From a virus, in IMG/VR virus record IMGVR_UViG_3300043436_000718, positions 1 through 36,423 of that record: a DNA stretch of 36,423 bases; one strand, written 5' to 3'. The translations under genes and the position numbers were made by a program. Below are positions 14,679 through 23,600 of the stretch, one piece after another. Within the stretch, counting starts at the first letter, position 1, and each line of letters opens with the position of its first letter. The notes beneath the pieces are model-generated. The model worked only from the letters and a program-made list of their open reading frames with translations. It was not told where the DNA came from and did no database searches.

Positions 14679-15356
14679 TTATCTCCCTTTAGTCATTGCG
14701 TTGTAATAGTGCTCATCAAATGAGAACCGCTTCATATGTGGAGCAGTCACACTTGTATCACACCAGAGTGGAACTCCAGCCTTCTCGCATAGTGCAAAGA
14801 AGTAGATGTCCTCACCTATAAACTTTGTTCCTCTGCCCATCTCCATAAACATCTGAGTATCGGGCATTTCTTTTCTAATCCGTTCAACCACACTGCGGTG
14901 CATTAGGACGTATCCCATACCCGCTGCGCCTACCTGAATCAGTTTATCTTTAGGTAGTGGATGTATTCTGGCTAAACCAAAACCACCATCTTCATTATCA
15001 ACAAACTTAAATATTGTAGGCATTGGAACCATCAAAGGCTCCTCTGGATTATCAGTTGTAAAGTACACGCCAGTCATAATTGGACGCTCATCTTTATCTT
15101 TTTGATTCCAGAGTTTCAAGAAACCCTCTGGGCTAATGACTACATCTGAGTCAACCCAGAGCAACCAATCAGCCTTATTCTTTTCGTACCAATAGTTAAT
15201 GACAGTTTCCCTCTGTCTAGCAATCTGGTTTCCTTGACTGCGTAGAGTAGATTCAAACTTTAGTCCTGACTTAAGGAGTACATCTGTAACTCCCTGCATA
15301 AACTTTCCATCAACCATTCCATTATCGCACCAAGCGATAGATACTGTCTCTTGCAT
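14679..15356 (-). CDS. GT-A fold glycosyltransferase (family 2-like)
   Basis: The 225-aa protein has WLLWVDSDVVISPEGFL with the metal-binding DSD at 69-71, a GAAGMGYVLMHR acceptor/loop region and GEDIYFFALCEKAG followed by APHMKRFSF, all expected of a GT-A glycosyltransferase. It lies among virion genes and starts from the sequence AAGTAGGGGACAATG shared with the peptidase gene. It might glycosylate a capsid or fibre protein or alter host surface sugars. Donor and acceptor cannot be told from sequence. Confidence 0.82.
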   Translation of the reverse strand: MQETVSIAWCDNGMVDGKFMQGVTDVLLKSGLKFESTLRSQGNQIARQRETVINYWYEKNKADWLLWVDSDVVISPEGFLKLWNQKDKDERPIMTGVYFTTDNPEEPLMVPMPTIFKFVDNEDGGFGLARIHPLPKDKLIQVGAAGMGYVLMHRSVVERIRKEMPDTQMFMEMGRGTKFIGEDIYFFALCEKAGVPLWCDTSVTAPHMKRFSFDEHYYNAMTKGR

Positions 15357-15370
15357 TGTCCCCTACTTTC

Positions 15371-15628
15371 TTACCACTTCACCTTATCTGCCCAGTACGC
15401 TGCACTCATCTTGCCTTTGGCAATGTTCTTGGCGTGACGTGCTTTGAAGGAAGCCTGACGTGCTGTTGGCTTCTTATCTCCAGTAACACCTTGCTGTCCG
15501 AAACGAATTGTCTTGACTTGGTCTCCAGACTTAGCGACAACAACGTGTGATTTAGTTGGGTGATTAGGTGTACGCTTAGGCTTATTAAAGCCAGATACTC
15601 CTGCTCGCTTTAGTCGTGAGTCAGCCAT
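15371..15628 (-). CDS. Conserved basic phage protein (DUF6321-like)
   Basis: The 85-aa protein has the characteristic core RLKRAGVSGFNKPKRTPNHP, then VKTIRFGQQGV, ARQASFKARHAKNI and AAYWADKVKW, widespread in aquatic phages. It is strongly basic, so nucleic-acid binding or a minor virion role is plausible. The family number is from memory and should be treated as tentative. Confidence 0.75.
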   Translation of the reverse strand: MADSRLKRAGVSGFNKPKRTPNHPTKSHVVVAKSGDQVKTIRFGQQGVTGDKKPTARQASFKARHAKNIAKGKMSAAYWADKVKW

Positions 15629-15636
15629 TATATTCC

Positions 15637-15834
15637 TTAGTTAGTGTTGTAGTTAGGATAAACGCCAGTCTTCTTAACTGCCTTAGCACGCTTAGCCATA
15701 AGTTCTTTAAGAGCCTTCTCCATACGAGCCTGTTCATCTGCTGGAAGTTTTGCAATCTTACGCATAGGTCCCATTGGCTTTGGGGCAATGCCTAGCATTT
15801 TTTTAATATCTTGTGGATTAGGAAGTGATGGCAT
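15637..15834 (-). CDS. 65-aa basic protein, unknown
   Basis: It reads MPSLPNPQDIKKMLGIAPKP, then a Lys/Ala-rich helix and GVYPNYNTN at the end. ATG 15834 overlaps the TAA of the Lys-rich gene (TAATG). It belongs to a run of small basic genes between capsid and adaptor genes; function unknown. Confidence 0.65.
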   Translation of the reverse strand: MPSLPNPQDIKKMLGIAPKPMGPMRKIAKLPADEQARMEKALKELMAKRAKAVKKTGVYPNYNTN

Positions 15835-15974
15835 TACTTCTTCTTGCCCATCTTCTTAGGCATAGCCTTTTTAGCAGCCTTCTTCATTGGCTTGCCAGTC
15901 TTCTTGGCTTCAGCCTTTGCCATAGCCATACCTTTTGGTGTGTATGCAAATTCTTTCATTCCTACTTTTGGCAT
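15834..15974 (-). CDS. 46-aa lysine-rich protein
   Basis: The frame from ATG 15974 reads MPKVGMKEFAYTPKGMAMAK and ends MPKKMGKKK, with about one third lysine. Similar short basic proteins (MPKVG...FAYTPKG) occur in many environmental phages. It may neutralise packaged DNA or be a minor virion protein. Confidence 0.65.
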   Translation of the reverse strand: MPKVGMKEFAYTPKGMAMAKAEAKKTGKPMKKAAKKAMPKKMGKKK

Positions 15975-15975
15975 T

Positions 15976-16281
15976 TTATACTCCTAGTTCTTTCATTACT
16001 TCAGCGGATTTTTGGTTTATGTCTTTTGCTTTGGGCATACTGTCTGCGTCATAGGCTCTGCCCAAATGCTCTGACGCTTTATGTGCTTCTTCTACGTGAC
16101 GCATAGTGGTACCCGCAGGCTGTATACCTTGTGCTCTAGCATCTCGGTAAGCCTGTAATTCAGCGTTCCACTTCTTGTCTGGTATATCTCGTTTAGCATC
16201 TCCAGAGTTCATCTGAAGACTTGAACCTTTACATCCAAAACAACCTTCTACATATTGTGGATGATATTCCCAGTGTTTCAT
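15976..16281 (-). CDS. 101-aa CxxC-containing conserved phage protein
   Basis: It starts MKHWEYHPQYVEGCFGCKGS; the C14-x2-C17 pair may bind a metal. The rest is helical and charged (KKWNAELQAYRDARAQGIQP, EEAHKASEHLG). The start follows AGTAGGGGACAAATG, a one-base variant of the late start-associated sequence. Function unknown; found downstream of capsid genes. Confidence 0.7.
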   Translation of the reverse strand: MKHWEYHPQYVEGCFGCKGSSLQMNSGDAKRDIPDKKWNAELQAYRDARAQGIQPAGTTMRHVEEAHKASEHLGRAYDADSMPKAKDINQKSAEVMKELGV

Positions 16282-16288
16282 TTGTCCC

Positions 16289-16558
16289 CTACTGTGCTGT
16301 AAAATTTGCCTCTGTAATACCTACACCTGCTGCAATTAATTCTGCTTTTCTTGCATCATCTACTGTGTGGTTATATCCACCTCTGTAGATTACGTCATAG
16401 TCGGCTTGGTCTTCGTCAACTATGTAACGAACTTGAGACCAAGTTGCACCAGACTTGACGATTGTTATTCCTTTGCGTAACTTGGCAAAGTAAAACAAGC
16501 GATGTCCACCAGATGGACCCTCAAGTACATATGGTGTTTGGAATGTATAATTTGCCAT
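16289..16558 (-). CDS. 89-aa protein following the capsid gene, decoration or head-completion candidate
   Basis: It reads MANYTFQTPYVLEGPSGGHR with a beta-rich middle and a short C-terminal helix (DDARKAELIAAGVG). As the first gene after the major capsid protein and its hairpin, it is well placed for a capsid decoration or closure protein; this is inference from position. Confidence 0.65.
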   Translation of the reverse strand: MANYTFQTPYVLEGPSGGHRLFYFAKLRKGITIVKSGATWSQVRYIVDEDQADYDVIYRGGYNHTVDDARKAELIAAGVGITEANFTAQ

Positions 16559-16586
16559 TGTTCTCCCTAATGAACTTACCGATAAA

Positions 16587-16602
16587 CAGGGGTTTCCCCC
16601 TG
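16587..16602 (-). terminator. Hairpin after the capsid gene, probable partial terminator
   Basis: On the minus strand CAGGGG and CCCCTG enclose a GAAA tetraloop, followed by TTTATC. The stem is stable but the T-run short, so it may act as a leaky terminator or 3' stabiliser that raises capsid mRNA over downstream genes. Confidence 0.6.
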
Positions 16603-16618
16603 CCTATCTGTCAATCAA

Positions 16619-17572
16619 TTAAGCGATTGATGAACCAGACTCAATGCGGTATAGTGCTTCTTCACGGTAACGTGCAAAGCCTAGAACGCCGTACCAACCC
16701 ATTGGGCGGTGACGCATCAACTTGTCCACTACTGGACCGATGACTACGTGTGGTTCTTCAGCAACGGCTTCTGCCATTGCTTGCTGTCCTGCGAGGATTG
16801 TGCGGTACACCTTTGCAGATGAAGCACCGTCTGTTGCAGAGTAAAGACGTGGAGACTCTACGAAGTATGCACCTTCGTATGTTCCGATTTCTCCTGCCCA
16901 GATACGGTCTTGTGCAGAACCGTATTGGTTAGGAAGCAACCAACCTGCTGAGCCTGTTTCGGCGCGAAGGTCGTGTGAAACTTCTGGGTGGATACCAGCC
17001 CAGTAGAGTGAACCCTTGCGGGCAGTTGTCTTGTTAGCACGCAACTTTGCAACAGCCTTGCGGATGTTTGCAGAAGAGAGTGTTGCAGCAGCAGTAACTG
17101 TTGCTGTTGATGTTGCAGTTGAACCTGAGTAGATTACGTTTGAACCACCGCGAAGAGTTGTCATCGCGACTGAATCAATAGAATCTGCAAGGTTGAATGC
17201 AATGATGTTAGCGATTGCTGGGTCTACATCAGCGAGGCTGAAGAGTTCCAACGCACGTGTCACCAACACTGAGTTACCATACTCGTTAAGAGTAATAGTT
17301 ACAGATGTTGGTGTAGACATTGCTACTGCATCTGGGTCAGTGTCTTCTGTGAGAGCAGTTGTGGCTGCTGAAAGGTCAACGTAGCGTTGTAGAACAACTG
17401 TTGAACCAGGGATTGATTGGTTTGTTGGGCGCTTATCTGCGACAGAACGAATTAGGGGTTCTGAACGGAGGGCAAACTCCAGAAGACGGTCATACGCCTT
17501 CTGAACTAAACCAGCACCACCAGCGGTACCTCCAAGAGAGGAGGAGCCTGTTGATACGTAGGCGTTAGCCAT
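16619..17572 (-). CDS. Major capsid protein (HK97-like fold, N4-gp56/P22-like)
   Basis: The 317-aa protein lies between a scaffold-like gene and small head genes. TTALTEDTDPDAVAMSTPTS, SVTITLNEYGNSVLVTRALE and WAGIHPEVSHDLRAETG resemble the N4-gp56 group of capsid proteins; the end GVLGFARYREEALYRIESGS is also typical. It has the best ribosome site in the window, GGAGGTGACATATG, fitting the most abundant virion protein. No N-terminal delta-domain is obvious: the sequence begins directly with a Gly/Ser-rich arm, so processing by the peptidase, if any, would more likely concern the scaffold. Confidence 0.85.
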   Translation of the reverse strand: MANAYVSTGSSSLGGTAGGAGLVQKAYDRLLEFALRSEPLIRSVADKRPTNQSIPGSTVVLQRYVDLSAATTALTEDTDPDAVAMSTPTSVTITLNEYGNSVLVTRALELFSLADVDPAIANIIAFNLADSIDSVAMTTLRGGSNVIYSGSTATSTATVTAAATLSSANIRKAVAKLRANKTTARKGSLYWAGIHPEVSHDLRAETGSAGWLLPNQYGSAQDRIWAGEIGTYEGAYFVESPRLYSATDGASSAKVYRTILAGQQAMAEAVAEEPHVVIGPVVDKLMRHRPMGWYGVLGFARYREEALYRIESGSSIA

Positions 17573-17607
17573 ATGTCACCTCCAAGTGACTAGGAACTAT
17601 GATTGTT

Positions 17608-18084
17608 TTATTGTGAGCGGAGGAGAGATAAGATTTCTTCTGCAGATTCTGCATTAGCCAATCTTTGCTCTAGGTTCTCTGCTCGGTCAGGTGTTGTTGC
17701 ACCCTGCGTTACTACATCCTGTTGGCGTAATGCCGCTAGGTCTGCAGTGTTTGCTACGGATGCGTCCTCTGCAGGAGTTAACCCAAACAAATCTCCGTTT
17801 TCATTAAGCCAGTTATTCACTGATTCTTCTGAAACATCGTCAATATCTTTTAGGATTAGTCTTACTGCTTTAGGATTTACACCCTTCTTTTCTAGGACTT
17901 CTTTGACTGTACGCTCACGCTGCGCCTTGGATAAACCCTCAAGTTGCTCAGTGAGTTCTTTAATACGCTTTTCATCAGAACGTTTGGCTTTGCGTAACTT
18001 TTTAAGTAAGTCACTGCCATCCATTTGTGATTCATCTTGTGTATCTAGTTCGTCTTCGTCTTCGTCCCAGTAGTTGTTGCTCAT
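17608..18084 (-). CDS. Capsid scaffold protein
   Basis: The 158-aa protein has a very acidic N-terminus (DEDEDELDTQDE), a charged coiled coil (about 25-60, LLKKLRKAKRSDEKRIKELT) and a helical C-terminus (NLEQRLANAESAEEILSLL), the usual make-up of scaffolds, directly upstream of the capsid gene. ATG 18084 is preferred; an in-frame ATG at 18093 is an alternative and sits closer to GAAGGG. It would guide shell assembly and then leave or be degraded, possibly by the peptidase at 26373-26915. Confidence 0.8.
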   Translation of the reverse strand: MSNNYWDEDEDELDTQDESQMDGSDLLKKLRKAKRSDEKRIKELTEQLEGLSKAQRERTVKEVLEKKGVNPKAVRLILKDIDDVSEESVNNWLNENGDLFGLTPAEDASVANTADLAALRQQDVVTQGATTPDRAENLEQRLANAESAEEILSLLRSQ

Positions 18085-18213
18085 AGCAACCATCCACCCT
18101 TCTATTCGTTGTAGTCGCAAGCCTCAGGTTCCAATCGGGGAATCGGTCTGGCTCTTGCTACCAGTCTTATACGCTGGCGGGGCTGGTGGGTCCGCTCAGG
18201 ATTTTTTATTTGT
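18085..18213 (-). promoter_or_regulatory. GC-rich leader upstream of scaffold and capsid genes
   Basis: This 129-base gap contains a block (about 18110-18195) much more GC-rich than the surroundings. On the minus strand one stem pairs GCAAG with CTTGC around an inner TTCC/GGAA hairpin, and another pairs ACCAG with CTGGT. CCTGAG occurs directly repeated. A leader controlling capsid synthesis or a small RNA is possible. A frame crosses it but has no sensible start or family. Confidence 0.35.
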
Positions 18214-19743
18214 TTATTGCATTCCGCGAACTTGAGAAGCAAATGATTTGCTTCCAATAGTTCCAGAGCGTGTAAGGAAGCGTGCTTCTTCTCTACGAGC
18301 AAGGTCTTCCAGTTTCTTAAGTTCTGCTGCACTCTGGTCAAACGTTGCAGAGATTGCTTGCTCTTGACTATATGCTTTTTCTGGCGCAATACCAGTTTCT
18401 ATAGAAGTCAACTTCTGCGCTTCAGGAAGAATGCGTGCTACTTTACCAAAGGTTCCCATAGATGTTCCATATGTCTGACCCTTAGATACAAGTTCTCCTG
18501 CTGCTTGTTCACCCAATGTAAGTCCTTGCATACCTGCTGCAGCCTGAACACCAGCAGTAGCAACAGTTCTTTCTAGTTGCTTAACACCTTCTGGTCCAGT
18601 AAGGATAGCCTTCGCAAGTGTTGCTCTATCTGCGAATGGTATTGCCTTGGCTACTTGAGCCTTCCATTGTGCTGGAGCATTATCAATTGCGTCAAATACA
18701 TTTGTAATAATATCTGTGCTTTCAGATACTGACTTGCCAGTAGCGAGAACATCAGCAATGAATGTTGAGTTTGCTAAATCACTAAGATTAGAACGATTAA
18801 GAATATCGGCAAGTTTTTCTTCTGACTTTACATACTCTGCAACTGTAGGAACTTCAACAATCTTTCCAGCAGCCTTGAGGTCTTCTAGTTTAAAGATGGC
18901 TGAAAAGCGATTGGTAAACTCTGATAGTGCTGGGTCGGTCCTTGCAGAGCGTAATGCTAAATTGATAGCCTCATCAATGGTTGAACCAGATTTCCAGAAA
19001 CCAGAAATGTATTTATACAAGTCAGCAACATAAGCCTTTGAGCCTTCTTTGTCACCCACAATAAGTTTAAATGTATTAATAAAAGCATCTTGAGCAAGCG
19101 TCTTTCCAGATGCGTTTGTTACAGCACCTGTAATACCACCTGTTGCTGGAGGATTAGCGCCACCTGTGGCACCTACATATTCACCAGACGCACTGTATTG
19201 TCCACCTTCTTCAGGTTGACCAGCAGAGTTATATCCTGCTGACTTTGCTGGAGTGTAAAGTGTTGACCACTCTCTAGCAAGACGTGCTTCAATTTCAGTT
19301 GTTGATAGACCAGATGCTAGGAGTTCTTGACGCTTCTTATCCTGAAGAATTTGCGCCATTCCTGCGGTATTGATAGTTCCATCTGCTTTAGTGACAGACT
19401 TATACTCTTCTGCATTAAGTTGTCCGCTTGTTGGGGTATCGTTAAAGTAACCCATAGCATTGATTCCGCCACGTGATGCAATGTATTCCTTGGTGTAACC
19501 AATCTTCATTGCTTCTACTTCTTTGGCAGCATTGCGCTCTGTACCAGTAATAGTAAGTCCACTGATAGGAGATACCATTCCTACCTTTGTAGCAGCAGGT
19601 GGCTTGGCGGTTCCTATATCTATTGCACCTTTATATGTAACACCGTTAACCGTAACATCTTTTCTAGTTGCACCAAAAAATGGGTCATTAGCAACAGGTG
19701 CTTTGGGTGTTGGTGCTGTGTCTCTATCAAATGCGCCAGCCAT
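18214..19743 (-). CDS. 509-aa virion-region protein, unknown
   Basis: ATG 19743 (MAGAFDRDTAPTPKAP) overlaps the TAA of the 294-aa gene and is preferred over an in-frame ATG four codons upstream. The N-terminal third is low-complexity with Gly/Ala/Thr; the middle is helical (ADILNRSNLSDLANSTFIAD); the end is charged helical (AELKKLEDLARREEARFL). With the 294-aa and 1690-aa proteins it fills the interval between portal and scaffold, where podoviruses may encode internal ejection proteins. Assignment by place only. Confidence 0.6.
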   Translation of the reverse strand: MAGAFDRDTAPTPKAPVANDPFFGATRKDVTVNGVTYKGAIDIGTAKPPAATKVGMVSPISGLTITGTERNAAKEVEAMKIGYTKEYIASRGGINAMGYFNDTPTSGQLNAEEYKSVTKADGTINTAGMAQILQDKKRQELLASGLSTTEIEARLAREWSTLYTPAKSAGYNSAGQPEEGGQYSASGEYVGATGGANPPATGGITGAVTNASGKTLAQDAFINTFKLIVGDKEGSKAYVADLYKYISGFWKSGSTIDEAINLALRSARTDPALSEFTNRFSAIFKLEDLKAAGKIVEVPTVAEYVKSEEKLADILNRSNLSDLANSTFIADVLATGKSVSESTDIITNVFDAIDNAPAQWKAQVAKAIPFADRATLAKAILTGPEGVKQLERTVATAGVQAAAGMQGLTLGEQAAGELVSKGQTYGTSMGTFGKVARILPEAQKLTSIETGIAPEKAYSQEQAISATFDQSAAELKKLEDLARREEARFLTRSGTIGSKSFASQVRGMQ

Positions 19744-20627
19744 TAGATACCCCATCCTAGTGCTCGTGCAAATGACGTAGCACTATCACGACCATTGTCA
19801 ATTGCTTTTAAAGTTCCATCAAATCTTTTATCATTCATTGCTGCAAGAGATGCCTGACCTACAGTTGCAGGTGGCATCTTGCCAACTACTCCATCTGGAC
19901 GAAGTAACTTGTCAACAAATGGGTCATTTAAATCAACTGAATCAGGTTCAACTTCCCAAGCAGCAGCAATAGCATTAATGATTGGTGAATATAGTTGGCG
20001 CGTTGTGGCACCAGGTGTTGAGTCAAATCGTGCTGCTAGTTGTGGATATTCAATCTTTGCTTTTTGTACAAGTTGAGCCTTGTACTCTTCTAGAGTAAGG
20101 TCTCCCATAGCAATCTTCTTTGCTGCAGCCTGTACTTCAGCCTCTGAAACACCACTTAGGTTAAACGCTTTAATTGCAGAGCGAGCCTCTGTAAGGGCAA
20201 CAAGACTCTTAGCACCTAGATTCTTTACATCTGCAAAATTAACTTTGCCCCAGATGTAGTCCTTAGTGAACTGCTTAGGGTCAAAAAAGTTGGGAAAACT
20301 TGTAGAGATAATACTTTGAATAGTCTTCTGTGCATCAGCCGCTGTAGCACCTGGCTTAATCTGGCTGCGAGCAGCCTTGACAACTGTTTCAAGTTGAGCA
20401 TTGGCAGCCTTATTATAAGCAGCAACAAATGATGCTAACTCAGCCTGGGAGAATTTACCAGTGTATTGAATGTCACGAGCAATAGCATCAAGTAATTGTC
20501 TACCAGAAGTCGTTGTAAGTTTAATGGCTTGCTTTGTGGTTGTATCGCTATCCCCGCCACCGCCACCCATTACTGCAATTGCAGCATTGATTGCTGCAGC
20601 AACTTCTGGACTTAGTTCTTTTGTCAT
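19743..20627 (-). CDS. 294-aa helical virion-region protein
   Basis: A Gly-rich stretch (MGGGGGDSD) near the N-terminus precedes a largely helical Ala/Lys-rich body and the end FARALGWGI. Its ATG overlaps the stop of the 1690-aa gene by one base and its stop overlaps the next start, so the three form one coupled block. Candidate internal or ejection protein; no family recognised. Confidence 0.6.
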   Translation of the reverse strand: MTKELSPEVAAAINAAIAVMGGGGGDSDTTTKQAIKLTTTSGRQLLDAIARDIQYTGKFSQAELASFVAAYNKAANAQLETVVKAARSQIKPGATAADAQKTIQSIISTSFPNFFDPKQFTKDYIWGKVNFADVKNLGAKSLVALTEARSAIKAFNLSGVSEAEVQAAAKKIAMGDLTLEEYKAQLVQKAKIEYPQLAARFDSTPGATTRQLYSPIINAIAAAWEVEPDSVDLNDPFVDKLLRPDGVVGKMPPATVGQASLAAMNDKRFDGTLKAIDNGRDSATSFARALGWGI

Positions 20628-23600
20628 TACTTAGAACCTCTCTGAGTAGCATCCTTCAATGTGTCTTCTTCAAAGTATCGTTTGATGATGTCCTGAAGTC
20701 GTGGATGCCAAGTTGGTGTAAATGTATCTAATGTCGCGTTGTATGCTTTTTTCAGTCTAGACTTTCTAGGGTCATTGGCTGGCAAATCTTGATAGACGCT
20801 AACAATTGTATTTCTAATTGCTAGATAGTCACTGACATCAGACCAGAATTTAGTCTTGCCATACTTATTCATAAATGTCTCATCAGAGGCAACTTTATTT
20901 AAACCATAGGCATAGTTAAAAGACTTATCTCCGCGCTCAGGGTCGTTGTACTCTGTCCACCAAACTTCAGATTCATCTCTAAATAATGTCTCTGCTATTT
21001 TTTTACGAGCAGCAAGTAGTTCTGGGTGAGAACGAAGAGACTTACCATCACTTTGTTGTGCCTTTTGTTCCAAAATATCAGTAACCTGATTGTACATTTC
21101 CCAGACTCTGTTTACATTTCTAAGACTTTCTTCCTTTTTGACGCTAATTGCAACTTTGTTTAAAAGTTCTCCGCCAGGAAGTTTAGTATCTGGGTCTTGA
21201 AGTTTTCTATACACGCTAAGGTTAAATTCCTTAGGATTCTGGTCTAGGTCAGCAGTAAGTAATCCAACAAGAGCAGGGTCAACTGTTGCTAGTTCTGCTG
21301 CTAGTTTTTGATTCTCAACAAAGACTCTATTGTAAGCCTTAGATGTTGGTTGAATATAAGCATTAGATGCTGAGCCTTTAAATGTAATTCTATCTAATGG
21401 AAAGTCTGTTCCAACCTTAGATAGGAATTCTGCTCCTGCAAGTTCTTTAGCCTGTGTAATATCAATTCCTTGAGATTGATACTTATTAACCAAAAGACCA
21501 TAAGCATCTTCATATAGTTTCATAGGGCGTGTGTCAGCCTTGGCAGGTATACCAAATAGAGAGTTGAATGACCAGCCAAACTTAACCAAGAAGTTCTCTT
21601 GTGTAGCCTTTCTGATTGCAGCATCGCCAGGATACTTAAGAATCTTCATCTCATCAAGAGTGCGATAGTAATTGTGCACATCTTTATAAGAGTCTAAGAA
21701 GTCTTTCTTACCCTCTGGACCATTTGCATAGTTCCATAAATCATTTGCCCAGCGTGGTACTACAGCCATACTAAGAGATGTCTGTGGTCCGTATGGGAAG
21801 ATAACATCATAGTTAGCACCAAGGTATTCTTTCATTAAATCTTCAGCATCTGGTTGCCATTGGAATACCTTTGCAGTTGCAATGCTTGCATACAAAGATG
21901 GAGTTGGGTAGTTAAGTAAAAATCCAATGCTACGAGCATTTAGACGAATACCTTTACCGCCAAAGAATCCCATAGTATCTGTTGCAGGAACAACAAGATG
22001 TGTAGCCTTTAGTGGGTCATCGGTTGGGATTCCATATTCATCTACACCAAATGACCTAAAGGCTGCTTGGTAATTGTAGAGGAACTGGCTTACACGCTCT
22101 GGACTCTTAAGTGCAAAACGACCATAGCGATAGAAAGCATTAAGAGATGCAGTAGGAAACGCTGTTGCTAGACGAGCAGCATACAGTGCTTTGTTCTGAC
22201 GGCGAATTGTGTAGAATGTCTTTTCGTTTGCTTCAAGCGCCTCACGGCGAGCAGCAGAGCGAATAGAATTTATCTTATCAATATCTACTGTTCCATCTGC
22301 CTTTGTAAACTTAAAGCCTTGCTCAGCAAGAGTGTTTACCTTTTGAGCCAAAGAGTCAGCAAAAAATCTATCAGCAGAAGCCCAACGAATTGGGTTTTCT
22401 GGAGCAGTTAGTTTACTAAATATCCAGTTAGCACCCTTGTTGATTGTCTGTTCTATCTGACCTAGTGTACGTGCACCGAATTCAGATGCTGTGTGTACAT
22501 TGAAATCAAGCGGATGAATAGGACTTAAGTCGCGAGACTTAGGTGATAAAATCTTTTGAAGTTCAATAGATGTAACGTCTTTAGTCAATGCTAATGAACG
22601 AGCCTCAGCATCTGGCAGATAGCGATTAACTATACCAATTCTGTCACGAACTAGATTAGGAATGTTGCCCTCTGTTACGACACCAAATTGATTTAGGTAA
22701 GATGTACCAGCGTCACTGCGTGCCCATTGAATAATCTTTTCTTCTGGTAATCCCTCAAGTGCTTGCTTGATAAGTGGGTCATTGCGTAGAGAACGGTTGA
22801 CATAATAAGCCAACTCTTCAAAATAATTAGGGTCATTAATATAAGTAACAGTTGATGGTCCTCTACGAAGAACCATACCTTGACGTACACCAATAGTTCT
22901 TTCACCTAGGTATGTGGCAGCAACAGTACGTGAGTTACCAAACTCGCTCCTAAATGCAGCACCCATAAGGTTCTCATCAAAGAGTGACTTAATTGGTACC
23001 CATTGACCAGCAATCATACGATACTGTTCTGGCTTGCCATAGTAGCGTGCTTTGTACTTAGCATCCTTACCGAATACATCTGCTTGCTTTACGCGAGCCT
23101 CTCCAAGTGACTTAAGGATGTCGTCAATTACTTGATATTGAAGAGCAATATTCTTATTGGCTGCCAGTATTTCCGCTGCATTTGGAGCAAGCGTATTAAT
23201 CGCTCCTTTTGCTGCGCCAATTGCAGATTTAGCATTAGCAATATCTGAGCCAAACTTTGCCTTAGATGCTGCTGAAGTTTCATTTTCAATAAATGCAATT
23301 CTTCGCTCTAGTCCAGCAATAGTTGGGACTTGAGACATAGTTCCAAAAGGACTGATAGCGTCGCGAAGTTCTAACTCAATATCATCTACAAGTTTTTGTG
23401 TCTTCTTGAGTTGGTCAAGAACAATTGCTTTATTCTCTTGAATAACTTTCGGGCTAAGTTTAATTGTATTTACTTCTGGCTGTAGAAACAATGAAACCTC
23501 TGCTGTTAGTGCATCTAGTTGTGCCACTGCAGCATCTAATTCATTACTGAGGTCTCCTACAGCCTTATTGACGGCACGATATTCTTTGCCTTTGTAAACC

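Noticed and set aside
18102-18389. 95-codon minus-strand frame across the GC-rich leader
   Set aside because: It overlaps the end of the 509-aa gene in another frame, has no good start, and the translation resembles no protein.
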